DNA of 37,430 nucleotides from Candidatus Aerophobus profundus SCGC AAA252-L23 (lineage in GTDB: Bacteria; Aerophobota; Aerophobia; Aerophobales; Aerophobaceae). Where the stretch lies: the NCBI GenBank assembly GCA_000402295.1, contig AQRW01000178.1, forward strand, positions 4,851 to 42,280, given 5' to 3'. The position numbers were made by a program, and so were the translations under genes. Below the pieces are notes generated by a model, which saw nothing but the letters and a program-made list of their open reading frames with translations, did not search any database and had not been told where the DNA came from. Positions 24,084 to 32,466 of the stretch are shown here, piece by piece; position 1 is the stretch's first letter; every line of letters begins with the position of its first letter.

Positions 24084-26627
24084 CTATCTTTTCCCACAGC
24101 AATATTTATATTTCTTTCCACTCCCACAAGGACAAGGGTCGTTACGACCGATTTTGGATTTTACCCTTCCCGGAGAAGTCTCCCTTTCAAAAGAAAAGAA
24201 GCTGTCCCTACCGGTAGGATTTGTTCCTGCCAACACTGCTTCAGGCCTGGATGGAGTCTTAATAGAAGAAGGAGTCCTTACCACCTCCACTTTGAAAACG
24301 AACTCGGCTACTTCTTCTCTGATCCGCTGGATTATGTCCTCAAACATGTTATAAGCTTCCCTTTTATACTCAATTAAAGGATCCCTTTGGGCATATCCAC
24401 GAAGACCAATGCCTTCCTTGAGGTGATCCATATCATAGAGATGACCTTTCCATTGTGAATCCACAGCATGAAGAAGAATCATTCGTTCCAGCTCCCGCAT
24501 CAACTCTGGACCAATTATTTTCTCTTTCTCCTTATATGCACTCCTGACTTTCTCCAATATTTTCTCTTTTAGCCCCTCAGCGTTGTAAATGCCCTTCAGA
24601 TAATCTGAGGGAAGAGAAACTTTGAAAATTTGCTTAACTTTGCTGGCTAAATCCCTAATATTCCATTCCTCAGGCCTGATTTTCTCATCAGCATAGAGAT
24701 GAACAATTGAGACAATTGTTTGTTCGATCATCTCCTCAACATTCTCTGCTAAATCTTTTTCTTCCAGAATCTTGTTTCGTTCGCGGTAGATTATAGTCCG
24801 CTGTTGATTCATCACATCATCGTACTCCAAAAGCTGTTTTCTTGCGTCAAAATTTCTACCTTCGACCCGTTCCTGAGCTTTTTCCAGAGCCCGGGAAATC
24901 CAGGGATGCTCAATAGATTGATCCTCAGGTATCTTCAATCTGGTCATAACAGCGGCAATTCTTTCTGAACCAAAGAGACGCATAAGTTCATCGTCCAGAG
25001 AAACGTAAAATAAACTGGCTCCTGGTGCACCTTGCCGTCCCGACCTTCCCCTTAATTGATTATCAATTCGTCGAGACTCGTGACGCTCCGTTCCAATGAC
25101 AAAGAGACCTCCTAATTCCTCCACCCCTTCCCCTAACTTTATGTCCGTGCCCCGACCAGCCATATTGGTAGCAATAGTAACAGCTCTTTTTTGTCCGGCC
25201 TGAGCTATAATTTGAGCTTCTTTTTCGTGATACTTGGCATTGAGAACGGTGTGAGGAATACCTTTTCCTCGGAGTATCTTGCTCAATTGCTCTGATTTTT
25301 CCACCGACCTTGTCCCCACCAAAACTGGCCTTTCCATTTGATAGAGCCGCTCTATCTCCTCCATCACCGCCTTAAACTTTGATCTTTCAGTCTGATAAAT
25401 CTTATCAGGCATACCTTCTCTAAGGACAGGTTTATCGGTGGGAATCACCACTACCTCAAGCCCATAAATCTTTAGAAATTCGTCGGCTTCAGTGATAGCC
25501 GTTCCCGTCATTCCAGATAGTTTCTTATACATACGGAAATAGTTTTGCAGGGTAATCGTTGCCAAGGTCTGGTTTTCATTTCGAATAGTTACTCCCTCTT
25601 TAGCCTCCACGGCCTGGTGAAGTCCATCACTCCAACGGCGCCCCGGCATCAGTCGACCAGTGAACTCATCAATAATGACTACTTCTCCCTTCTTAACCAG
25701 GTAGTCACGATCTTTTTCGTAAAGATTATGAGCCCGGATAGCCTGATTAATATGGCGAGCATAGTCTACTTTACCCACATCCTGATAAAGATTACTCACT
25801 CCCAATAGTTTCTCAACTTTGGAAACTCCGGTTTCAGTTAGTGCTACCATATGATCCTTTTTATCAACCTCGTAGTCTTTATCTCTTTGGAGATGTCTAA
25901 CCACTCTATTTATTTGATAATAAAGCTCAGTGGATTCCTCGGCCGGTCCGGAAATAATAAGAGGAGTTCTGGCCTCGTCTATGAGAATACTGTCAACTTC
26001 GTCCACTATAGCATAGTTATAGTATCTCTGGACCCGATCCTCTTTTCTCAAAGCCATATTATCCCGTAGATAGTCAAAACCGAATTCGTTGTTAGTTCCA
26101 TAAGTAATGTCGCACTCATAAGCTGGTTTTCTTTCTTCGGGAGTCATCCCACTTTGTATCACTCCTACCGAGAGCCCCAGAAACTCATAAATAGGACCCA
26201 TCCACTCTTTATCCCGTCGAGCCAGATAATCATTTACGGTAACTACATGAACTCCTTTTTCCTCCAAAGCATTAAGATAAACTGTTAAAGTAGCTACCAG
26301 AGTTTTACCTTCTCCATTAGCCATTTCCGCAATCGTCCCCCGGTGCAGGATTATTCCTCCAACAAGTTGCACATCATGATGGCGAAGACCGATGGTTCTT
26401 TTAGCTGCTTCCCGAACCACAGCGAAGGCCTCGGGAAGCAAATCGTCCAGAGTCTTCCCGCTTTTCAGACGACCCCGAAACTCGTCAGTTTTCTCTCCCA
26501 GAGCTTTATCAGAAAGAGTAGATATCTTCTTCTCCAAACTGTTGATTTTGTTAACCAAAGGCATAAGTTTCTTGATAGTTCTTTCTTGCTTGTTTCCAAA
26601 TACTTTGGATAACAGTTTATCTATCAT
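24084..26627 (-). CDS. secA: Preprotein translocase ATPase SecA
   Basis: The 847-residue motor drives Sec-dependent export through SecYEG. Visible are the N-terminal helix, Walker A in IAEMANGEGKTLVATL (104-109; most SecA have TGEGKT, here Asn replaces Thr), Walker B in VDEVDSILIDEARTPLIISGP, motif V/VI elements TNMAGRGTDIKLG and RGRSGRQGAPG, and the helical scaffold RALEKAQERVEGRNFDARK. The C-terminal zinc-binding tail CPCGSGKKYKYCCG, which contacts SecB or ribosomes, is complete. GGAGG precedes the ATG at normal spacing. It is upstream of ilvB, an unusual partner. Confidence 0.97.
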   Translation of the reverse strand: MIDKLLSKVFGNKQERTIKKLMPLVNKINSLEKKISTLSDKALGEKTDEFRGRLKSGKTLDDLLPEAFAVVREAAKRTIGLRHHDVQLVGGIILHRGTIAEMANGEGKTLVATLTVYLNALEEKGVHVVTVNDYLARRDKEWMGPIYEFLGLSVGVIQSGMTPEERKPAYECDITYGTNNEFGFDYLRDNMALRKEDRVQRYYNYAIVDEVDSILIDEARTPLIISGPAEESTELYYQINRVVRHLQRDKDYEVDKKDHMVALTETGVSKVEKLLGVSNLYQDVGKVDYARHINQAIRAHNLYEKDRDYLVKKGEVVIIDEFTGRLMPGRRWSDGLHQAVEAKEGVTIRNENQTLATITLQNYFRMYKKLSGMTGTAITEADEFLKIYGLEVVVIPTDKPVLREGMPDKIYQTERSKFKAVMEEIERLYQMERPVLVGTRSVEKSEQLSKILRGKGIPHTVLNAKYHEKEAQIIAQAGQKRAVTIATNMAGRGTDIKLGEGVEELGGLFVIGTERHESRRIDNQLRGRSGRQGAPGASLFYVSLDDELMRLFGSERIAAVMTRLKIPEDQSIEHPWISRALEKAQERVEGRNFDARKQLLEYDDVMNQQRTIIYRERNKILEEKDLAENVEEMIEQTIVSIVHLYADEKIRPEEWNIRDLASKVKQIFKVSLPSDYLKGIYNAEGLKEKILEKVRSAYKEKEKIIGPELMRELERMILLHAVDSQWKGHLYDMDHLKEGIGLRGYAQRDPLIEYKREAYNMFEDIIQRIREEVAEFVFKVEVVRTPSSIKTPSRPEAVLAGTNPTGRDSFFSFERETSPGRVKSKIGRNDPCPCGSGKKYKYCCGKR

Positions 26628-26773
26628 TCACCAGACCTCCTCACTTTCAAGTTAAGATGGCTTCATTCTTTGATAAACCCACTTTAACTCAGCCGATATT
26701 ATATCACCTTTAGTTAGATAATCAAGGGGAAATTTCTTAGAAGTTTTTCCAAAGTTTTTGTGGCACTTCCTGC

Positions 26774-27613
26774 TCAGGGACCGAGAATATCTTTCCTTTG
26801 TAGGAGAGTTATGGAAGCGATTAGGGGAATTAAGGTTAATCCTCCCAGGGTGACAATTATTGATTTAAATAAGAGTCTCAAGGAAACCTGGGAAGAGATT
26901 CCTCCTCCTAAAAAAAGAGTGGCTTTCCCCCCGGATAGGTAACCTATGATATTGTCCACATAATGAGAAAGGGAGAATTTCTCCAGTAAATTGGAGGCGG
27001 AGAAGGGAAGGTAGAGAATCATCCAATCAAAAACATACCAGGCCATTAATAACAAGAAACCGGCCAAAATTGCCGCCAGAGTGCTCTCCATCAAAGTGGA
27101 AAAAAGAGTGGAAATAGAAGTATAGACAATCCCTATCAGCAGAAGAGCAATTACATAACTAAAAAACAGACGAGTCTCGATCAAACCAATCCCTAAGAAA
27201 TCCAAAGCAAAGTTAAAGAGAGTTAATTTAAGGAAAATTAAAATGGAAAAGATGAATAAAAATGACAAATACTTGCCTATGATAATTTCCCAGGACTTCA
27301 GTGGTTTAGATATTAAAAGCTGGAGCATTCCTCTTTTTCTTTCTCCAGCCAGGAAATCACTGGCATTAATAATGGCCGCCAAAGCTACCGGTAGAGGAGC
27401 CACATCCAAATAAACCATCAGGCAAATCTTGGGAGTTATCTCGGTTATCCATCCTCCGGTCATCCGGGCAATTATGGAGGGATGATGGTACATCATATAG
27501 GAGAACCATATCCCAATTACCGCCGGCAGAAAGATCAGGAGCAAGGAAAGGATAAATCGGCGAGAAGATAAATAATTAACCGTTTCCTGGGAGAAAATAA
27601 TGGGTAAATACAT
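26774..27613 (-). CDS. ABC-2 type transporter permease
   Basis: The 279-residue membrane protein has about six hydrophobic segments. The first lies after a short cytoplasmic start (FILSLLLIFLPAVIGIWFSY); then comes the ABC2 coupling region FLAGERKRGMLQLLISKPLKSWEIIIGKY, the classic D/N-F-x-GE-R-x-x-G-x-x-LLxS-P motif of NosY-like permeases. It is the natural partner of the ATPase at 28334-29059, but a hicBA cassette now separates them. Its ribosome-binding site (AAAGGA) lies inside the 13-bp direct repeat at 27612-27624. The original gene pair seems to have been joined by an overlapping stop/start. Confidence 0.85.
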   Translation of the reverse strand: MYLPIIFSQETVNYLSSRRFILSLLLIFLPAVIGIWFSYMMYHHPSIIARMTGGWITEITPKICLMVYLDVAPLPVALAAIINASDFLAGERKRGMLQLLISKPLKSWEIIIGKYLSFLFIFSILIFLKLTLFNFALDFLGIGLIETRLFFSYVIALLLIGIVYTSISTLFSTLMESTLAAILAGFLLLMAWYVFDWMILYLPFSASNLLEKFSLSHYVDNIIGYLSGGKATLFLGGGISSQVSLRLLFKSIIVTLGGLTLIPLIASITLLQRKDILGP

Positions 27614-27656
27614 TAAAGTCCTTTATAGTCCTCTTTTGTATTGGTAGGACATAGGT

Positions 27657-27908
27657 TCACTTCAGGAGTCTTAGTCTTTTTGAGTCTTTCTCAGTCCACC
27701 CGGCTTCTTGAATTATCCTTTTTAAGGTTTTAGGGGGAAAAGTATCACTTGGATGGTGAAAAGAAACTGTCACTCGTCCTTTATTTGGATGAAGATATTG
27801 TTGATGGCTACCTGATTCTCGATCAAGGTGAAATCCGTCCTTAATTAAAGCAGAGATAATTTTCTTAGCAGTCAGAGAACGTAGTTTTGAATAATCAATT
27901 CCCTTCAT
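27657..27908 (-). CDS. hicA: HicA-type mRNA interferase toxin
   Basis: The 83-residue protein has the double-stranded RNA-binding-like HicA fold: LTAKKIISALIKDGFHLDRE, then the active-site GSHQQY with His35, and RVTVSFHHPSDTFPPKTLKRIIQEAGW. HicA cleaves mRNA without needing the ribosome and is neutralised by HicB. It is the second gene here, with its start overlapping the end of hicB (ATGA at 27905-27908). The order antitoxin-toxin is the reverse of the best-known hicAB loci but is seen in many genomes. All key residues are present, so it should be active. Confidence 0.9.
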   Translation of the reverse strand: MKGIDYSKLRSLTAKKIISALIKDGFHLDRESGSHQQYLHPNKGRVTVSFHHPSDTFPPKTLKRIIQEAGWTEKDSKRLRLLK

Positions 27909-28156
27909 ACAGTAACAGCTACTTTTGGTTCAGAGAAAATTTGGACCTCTTCCGGTGTTTCTGGGATTTTCTCTTTATGTTCGATCATACTTTCTATAGT
28001 CATCTCAACTACTTCTCTGATGTTTTTCAAAGCTTCCTCTTTGGTATAGCCCCAGGTACTTGCTCCTTTTAAGACTGGGCAAAATACATGGTAGGCCATT
28101 CTTCCATCTTCAAAAGGATCTTCTTCAAGCACTACTCTAAAAATATAAGTTTTCAT
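27905..28156 (-). CDS. hicB: HicB-type antitoxin
   Basis: The 83-residue protein has the HicB partial RNase-H fold: IFRVVLEEDPFEDGRMAYHVFCPVLKGASTWGYTKEEALKNIREVVEMTIE. This matches family features such as the CPxLKGxxTxGxTxEEAxxNI helix. It ends soon after (KVAVTV) and has no C-terminal helix-turn-helix or ribbon-helix-helix domain, so it is of the short type that may not repress on its own. AAGGAAG precedes the ATG. A promoter lies about 70 bases upstream inside the cassette. Confidence 0.9.
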   Translation of the reverse strand: MKTYIFRVVLEEDPFEDGRMAYHVFCPVLKGASTWGYTKEEALKNIREVVEMTIESMIEHKEKIPETPEEVQIFSEPKVAVTV

Positions 28157-28227
28157 TTTTTCTTCCTTGATGATTTGATAGTATTGGTGTTTATAAAGTT
28201 TTAATTTTTGGCTTTGACTTTTGTTTT

Positions 28228-28256
28228 AGTTTAACTCTTTCAAGATAGTTCGTCAA
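28228..28256 (-). promoter_or_regulatory. Promoter of hicBA
   Basis: On the minus strand TTGACG (28256-28251) and TAAACT (28233-28228) are separated by 17 bases. Both fit sigma-70 boxes moderately well. The promoter lies within the inserted cassette, upstream of hicB, so the toxin-antitoxin pair does not depend on the interrupted ABC operon. It may also now drive the permease downstream. Confidence 0.4.
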
Positions 28257-28333
28257 CATTTAGCAAAAGAGACATAAACAAAATGGTCTCCCTTAGCCGT
28301 ATGGAAAGTTTTAACAGTTTGCCGAATGTAGGA

Positions 28334-29059
28334 TTAAAGTCCTTTTCCCATTAAAGTTTTTCGGTAAACTAAAGAGAGACCTCCTTCCCCTTTAATCTCG
28401 TCTACCAGTCCCTGGAAGAGAAATTTCCCGTTGCTAATTATGGCAATAGAGTCGGCCACCTGCTCAATCTCCACCAGGAGATGGGTAGAGAGAAATACAG
28501 TTTTCCCTTGATCGCCTATTTGCTTAATCCTGCCCAGCACTCTTTGTCTTTCCAGAGGATCCAGACCCTTGGTGGGCTCGTCTAAGAAAACAATTTCCGG
28601 ATCATTGAGGAGTGACTGAGCAAAGGCCAATCTTTGTCTCATCCCGGCTGAATATTTCCTTATTTTCACCTTCTCCCAATTTTTTAGACTGACTTCTTTT
28701 AAAAGTTCTCTGGCTCTCTTCTTAGCTTCTTCTTTACCCAATCCAGTCAGTCTGGCCATATATTTCAGGAAATTCATTCCCTTCATATCCTCATACAATC
28801 CCGGATATTCAGGTAAATAGCCAATATTTCTTTTAATTAAGCGGGACTCTTTAACAAGATCATATCCCAGAATTTTTACTGAGCCGGAGGTAGGTCGGAT
28901 AATGCCGGCTAAAATCTGGATGAGAGTGCTCTTGCCTGATCCATTTGGTCCCAAAAGACCAAAAATTCCTCTTTGAATATTGAGAGAAAGGTCAGAAATA
29001 GCCTTAATATCGCTAGAATATATCTTGGTGAGATTCGTTATTTTTATTATTGTTTCCAT
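28334..29059 (-). CDS. ABC-2 type transporter ATPase
   Basis: The 241-residue protein has Walker A GPNGSGKS at 37-44, Q-loop IGYLPEYPGLYEDM, signature YSAGMRQRLAFA, Walker B EIVFLDEPTKGLDP and switch His in STHLLVE. It is typical of NosF/CcmA-like exporters of lipids, antibiotics or proteins. The C-terminus is short (LVYRKTLMGKGL), ending in the 13-bp repeat. It follows the PorV-like gene by 16 bases and precedes, after the hicBA cassette, its permease. An exporter of envelope components is a possibility from this context. Confidence 0.88.
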   Translation of the reverse strand: METIIKITNLTKIYSSDIKAISDLSLNIQRGIFGLLGPNGSGKSTLIQILAGIIRPTSGSVKILGYDLVKESRLIKRNIGYLPEYPGLYEDMKGMNFLKYMARLTGLGKEEAKKRARELLKEVSLKNWEKVKIRKYSAGMRQRLAFAQSLLNDPEIVFLDEPTKGLDPLERQRVLGRIKQIGDQGKTVFLSTHLLVEIEQVADSIAIISNGKFLFQGLVDEIKGEGGLSLVYRKTLMGKGL

Positions 29060-29075
29060 AGGGGTTTCTCAAAGA

Positions 29076-29957
29076 TCAAAACCTCATTCCCAGAGAAACT
29101 CGGTGGCTATTTCCTAAATCTCCGTAGGGCACATAGGCGTAATCAAGAGAAACACTGGAAAGATTAAATCCTAATCCGGCGCTGTAGCCTTCCCCAACAT
29201 CTTTTCCCGTTCGGTAACCAGCTCTTAAGGTGAAGAATGAAGTAAGAGGGTATTCTATTCCCGCAGCACAGTAGGAATCATTATCATTGGGAAAGACCGC
29301 ATCAAAGCTCAAAGTGGAGGATAAAACCTTCAAGGCTGCTCCCGCCCGTAAGGTAAGGGGAAGATCGTCTTCTCCCAGGCTTGACCCAATATTTTGAGCC
29401 GAAACTCCCAGGGATATATTTGAAGTTGGCTTTATCATTACCCCGATGTTACCAAGAAAAGTAGATTCTTTATCTTCGGCAATGGTATCTTCCAGGTATC
29501 CCCCGGAGAGACCCAGCATTAGGCCCGGTGAGATCTCTCTGGCATAACCCAAACTTAAATAAAGGTCCGAAGCCGAGAAGTTACCTTCTGGATTTCCCCA
29601 CTGATCCCTTCTTTCCAGCTCTCCCATATTTATATAGTTCACTCCAGCGGCCAGGACCCCCTTCAGAGAAGGGAAAGAGAAGCTCAAGTACCCTTGAGAA
29701 ATATCCTGAAACCACATATTGTAGGTAGCAAAAAACTCCTTATCTTTGAGCTGGGCCAGCCCGGCTGGATTCCAGTATAGAGCCGAACCATCATCCGACA
29801 AAGCAGTATAAGCTCCCCCCAGAGCTTCCGCTCTCGCTCCCAGGCCAATTTTGAGGAAATTGGCCCCTGTGGTCCCGGCACCCCGGGCAGAGCAATTCAG
29901 ACCAGTAATTAATGATAAAAGAATTGTTAAAGTAACCCCGATTAATATTTTTCTCAT
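29076..29957 (-). CDS. PorV/PorQ-like outer-membrane protein (UPF0164)
   Basis: The 293-residue protein has a signal peptide (ILIGVTLTILLSLITGLNCSA) and then TTGANFLKIGLGARAEALGGAYTALSDDGSALYWNPAGLA, the hallmark N-terminus of the PorV/PorQ/UPF0164 family. It is followed by alternating beta strands and ends VSLGMRF, with a C-terminal Phe as in BAM substrates. PorV shuttles C-terminal-domain cargo in type IX secretion; other family members are of unknown function. It follows directly the cysteine protease whose C-terminus looks like a sorting domain. GGGAG precedes the ATG. Confidence 0.85.
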   Translation of the reverse strand: MRKILIGVTLTILLSLITGLNCSARGAGTTGANFLKIGLGARAEALGGAYTALSDDGSALYWNPAGLAQLKDKEFFATYNMWFQDISQGYLSFSFPSLKGVLAAGVNYINMGELERRDQWGNPEGNFSASDLYLSLGYAREISPGLMLGLSGGYLEDTIAEDKESTFLGNIGVMIKPTSNISLGVSAQNIGSSLGEDDLPLTLRAGAALKVLSSTLSFDAVFPNDNDSYCAAGIEYPLTSFFTLRAGYRTGKDVGEGYSAGLGFNLSSVSLDYAYVPYGDLGNSHRVSLGMRF

Positions 29958-29979
29958 TGGTTTCTCCCTTTATTCAACT

Positions 29980-30098
29980 CAGTGGGAGGCTAAAGCCTCC
30001 CCTACCCCGTTTTGTTTCTTTAAATTGGTAGCCGCAGGCTTTAGCCTGCGTTTTTATACGTCAATCTTCTTTGCGCAACCTAAAGGTTGCGGCTACCC
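29980..30098. repeat. REP-like palindromes between protease and PorV-like genes
   Basis: Two units are present. At 29980-30008 a GGGAGGCT-AA-AGCCTCCC hairpin is followed by CTACCCC; this 29-base string is repeated exactly at 32640-32668. At 30026-30098 the outer arms TGGTAGCCGCAG and GGTTGCGGCTACC enclose two hairpins (GCAGGCT-TT-AGCCTGC and GCAACC-TAAA-GGTTGC). The latter unit is the same family as the internal palindrome of the MITEs. The position after one gene and before the next on the minus strand suits a role in message stability. Confidence 0.7.
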
Positions 30099-30107
30099 GA
30101 TACTACA

Positions 30108-31745
30108 TTATTTTATGATGGCTATTTTCCCCCGTGTTTTATTACCAGTTCCATCAGTAATCAGATAAATATAAGTACCTCTAACTACTTCTTCTCCATT
30201 TCGATTCCGGCAATCCCAGGTAGATTTTTGAGATAAAGTCTTGACCAATTCTCCCGAGACAGTGTAAATATTAATCTTCACTCCCTCCCTCAGAGGAAGA
30301 TTGACAAAATTGATCAACTGACCTTTCTCTAAATAACAGGGGTTAGGATAGACAAACACTTCCTTTAGATTTTCCGGTGAACCCAACTGAACATAAATAC
30401 TGCCTCCATTGAAAGTGTCTTTGGACACATCCTGAGAGACTACTTTTGGATATTCCGCACTCAGATAGGTTACCTGACCGGTGGTATCGCTGCCGGTGTG
30501 ATTACCGGCCGGCAAATCATCTACTTTGAGCCAGACTTCTTCATCAGGGTAGGAGGTATAAGAAGTTAAGTCTACCACGATATTTTGATTTATCGGATGC
30601 TCAGCTTCATGCCAGATACCTTCATCATCCTGATACCAACTACCACCCAGATTGGGCAAACAATTAAAATCCCATTCCGGATTAAGGGGATCTGCTCCTC
30701 CCCGAAAAGTTACCTTCAATTCTCCCCGCTTTTGATGATTTAAGCCAAATATTCCGTAAGCGCTAGGGGTGTAGCCCTGCTTGTCAGTCATAATCCAGGC
30801 TTCCTGATAGCTTTCACCTCTCATATATTCATAGGAAAACCAGCAAAATCCCTTTGTTCCCAGGTCAGCATCTTCCAATCCCCAGTCGGATCCCCAGGAA
30901 TTTACTATCTTAAAGGCACCGTATTTGGTTTCAGTGCCATCCCAGTAAGACCTATCATCATCATAGCCAATCACCGTCAGGGCGTGCCCTCCCAGATAGC
31001 TTCCCACATTATGAAAAAGAACGCCGTTGTTTATCCCCTCGACATCGTCAGGATAATCATCATAAAAATTATTATATACCGGAATGGCAATAGTAGCCAG
31101 ATCTCCGTTAGCCAAATGTTGCTTTAGAAGATTAATTCCGGTATCAGTACTCAAGTCAATTTCTGCTACCGTATCGGCTCGATAGGGAATGGCTCGGCGC
31201 CAGCCTCCCTCGTCGGGCCAGGATAGATAGTCACTATCGTCATAGGGTATGTCTTCCCAGGTAGCACAGCCCAGGTCCATGATTAACTGCATAATAAAGA
31301 GAGGCCAGCTTCCGCCATCATATCCTCCGTTAACTAAGTTATAGCCAAAGGCCGGGCTGGATACCTGCTCAGGATGGCTATTTGGGTCAGGATGACCCCA
31401 AGCGTGCTCTTTTGATTCCTGATAAGTCTTGTAATAATAGCAAACCGACCAAGCGGCACAACTTCCCTGCTGTCCTTGACTACCTACCACCGGAAGCCAT
31501 TCATAATTTTTCACCGCTGAAGCTAAGTCTACCCGCTTTCCCGGCAAAAGTCTATACCTTTCCAGGGCCAGTTTATTGGGTTCAATCACTTCAATCTTAA
31601 TGACTTTTTCCTCGAGATATTCCATTTCTTCTGGGGTAGGAGGTCGGATCCCGTTTCTAAAGGGAGGAATAGCATATCCCGCTAGGGATAAAAACAAGAA
31701 TGACAACATCAGCGTACCAGCAACTATTTTCATTTTTCCTCTCAT
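30108..31745 (-). CDS. Secreted papain-family (C1) cysteine protease with C-terminal sorting-type domain
   Basis: The 545-residue protein has a signal peptide (VAGTLMLSFLFLSLAGYA) and a pro-segment with PPTPEEMEYLEE. The papain domain has QGQQGSCAAWSV (Gln oxyanion and Cys96), GGHALTVIGYDDD (His254) and IVNSWGSDWG (Asn282). A beta-rich region follows from about 330. The last 80 residues (VYPNPCYLEKGQLINFVNLP, VKINIYTVSGELVKTL, GTYIYLITDG) form a FlgD/T9SS-type A-like domain. The catalytic triad is complete. Start ATG 31745 has AGGAG six bases upstream. It is probably exported by Sec and moved to the surface via its C-terminal domain, perhaps with the PorV-like protein encoded next. Confidence 0.88.
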   Translation of the reverse strand: MRGKMKIVAGTLMLSFLFLSLAGYAIPPFRNGIRPPTPEEMEYLEEKVIKIEVIEPNKLALERYRLLPGKRVDLASAVKNYEWLPVVGSQGQQGSCAAWSVCYYYKTYQESKEHAWGHPDPNSHPEQVSSPAFGYNLVNGGYDGGSWPLFIMQLIMDLGCATWEDIPYDDSDYLSWPDEGGWRRAIPYRADTVAEIDLSTDTGINLLKQHLANGDLATIAIPVYNNFYDDYPDDVEGINNGVLFHNVGSYLGGHALTVIGYDDDRSYWDGTETKYGAFKIVNSWGSDWGLEDADLGTKGFCWFSYEYMRGESYQEAWIMTDKQGYTPSAYGIFGLNHQKRGELKVTFRGGADPLNPEWDFNCLPNLGGSWYQDDEGIWHEAEHPINQNIVVDLTSYTSYPDEEVWLKVDDLPAGNHTGSDTTGQVTYLSAEYPKVVSQDVSKDTFNGGSIYVQLGSPENLKEVFVYPNPCYLEKGQLINFVNLPLREGVKINIYTVSGELVKTLSQKSTWDCRNRNGEEVVRGTYIYLITDGTGNKTRGKIAIIK

Positions 31746-31769
31746 TCTCAACTCCTAAGATGACAACCC

Positions 31770-31935
31770 GTACCTTGCGCAATCCTTAAGTTGCGTTTGT
31801 TTTTCGCCGGCTAAAGTCTGCGGCTACCAACTGTGGAGATCAGGGTAGTCGCAAGTTTTAACTTGCGTATACAAACGCAGGCTAAAGCCTGCGGCTACCG
31901 GATCATAATAGACAGGCTAAAGCCTGCGGCTACCA
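31770..31935. repeat. REP-like palindrome cluster between ogt and protease
   Basis: Two and a half units of the GTAGCC...GGCTACC family lie in tandem: a degenerate one (31770-31829), a full one (31843-31899, arms GGTAGTCGCAAG and AGCCTGCGGCTACC) and a right-hand half (31911-31934). Stems differ (CGCAAG versus CGCAGG) and the pairs appear to have been shuffled, as in other REP clusters. The gap contains no gene. Confidence 0.7.
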
Positions 31936-31938
31936 CTT

Positions 31939-32466
31939 TCAACTCCTTGAGACTCTGACGACTTTCCCTTCTGAGAAAGTTAATCCTTCCAGCTCCAACA
32001 GTTTTGTCTTAAGATTTAGTCCGGCCCCAAAGCCACCCAGACCTCCATCGCTGGCGATAACCCGATGGCAGGGAACAATGATGGGAAAAGGATTTTTGCC
32101 CATAATTTGTCCTACGGCTCGAAAGCCGCGACTACCTATCTCCTGAGCTATCCATTTGTAAGAGCGAACCTGACCATAGGGAATAAGACGGGTCTGAGTC
32201 CAGACTCTTTGGGCTACGGCGGAATAATTTCCCAGTATAAGATAATATCCGGAAAAATCAACCCTTTCTCCTCGAGCATAAACTTGCAAGTCTTTTCTTA
32301 ACTGCCGGAGAACAGGAGAAGGAGACTCGGAGGAATGCGCAGTTAGACTGGATTCTTTCAAAATATCTTCTTGGCTATCAGAGAGAAAAGTCCTGATTAA
32401 AGAATTTCCTTGAGCCAGAGCGGCAAACCAAAAAAAATCAAGATTAACGGTGAAAAACTTCAACAA
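31939..32466 (-). CDS. ogt: Methylated-DNA--protein-cysteine S-methyltransferase
   Basis: The 175-residue suicide repair protein removes methyl groups from O6-methylguanine. The DNA-binding helix-turn-helix and active site are clear: VWTQTRLIPYGQVRSYKWIA, GFRAVGQIMGKNPFPIIVPCHRV with acceptor Cys133, and GGLGGFGAGLNLKTKLLELEG. The N-terminal domain (FFWFAALAQGNSLIRTFL) is the usual RNase-H-like cap, so it is of the Ogt/MGMT type and not an Ada fusion. The start is a TTG at 32466 after a G-run, which is weak, and the true start could be nearby. It stands between two repeat clusters. Confidence 0.9.
   Translation of the reverse strand: MLKFFTVNLDFFWFAALAQGNSLIRTFLSDSQEDILKESSLTAHSSESPSPVLRQLRKDLQVYARGERVDFSGYYLILGNYSAVAQRVWTQTRLIPYGQVRSYKWIAQEIGSRGFRAVGQIMGKNPFPIIVPCHRVIASDGGLGGFGAGLNLKTKLLELEGLTFSEGKVVRVSRS

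Larger units (their letters stand above)
27612..28345. mobile_element. hicBA cassette flanked by 13-bp direct repeats
   Basis: ATTAAAGTCCTTT occurs perfectly at 27612-27624 and 28333-28345. On the minus strand it reads AAAGGACTTTAAT. At the right copy it encodes the last codons (Lys-Gly-Leu-stop) of the ABC ATPase. At the left copy the same bases give the SD (AAAGGA) and, with the next G, the ATG of the permease. If one copy and the 708 bases between are removed, ATPase stop and permease start overlap as TAATG, a normal operon junction. The cassette holds hicB, hicA and a promoter, with no transposase or integrase. Confidence 0.7.

Noticed and set aside
24084..26627. SecA with defective Walker A because of Asn for Thr in TGEGKT
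   Set aside because: The P-loop core GEGKT is intact and the rest of the protein is well conserved, so activity is expected.
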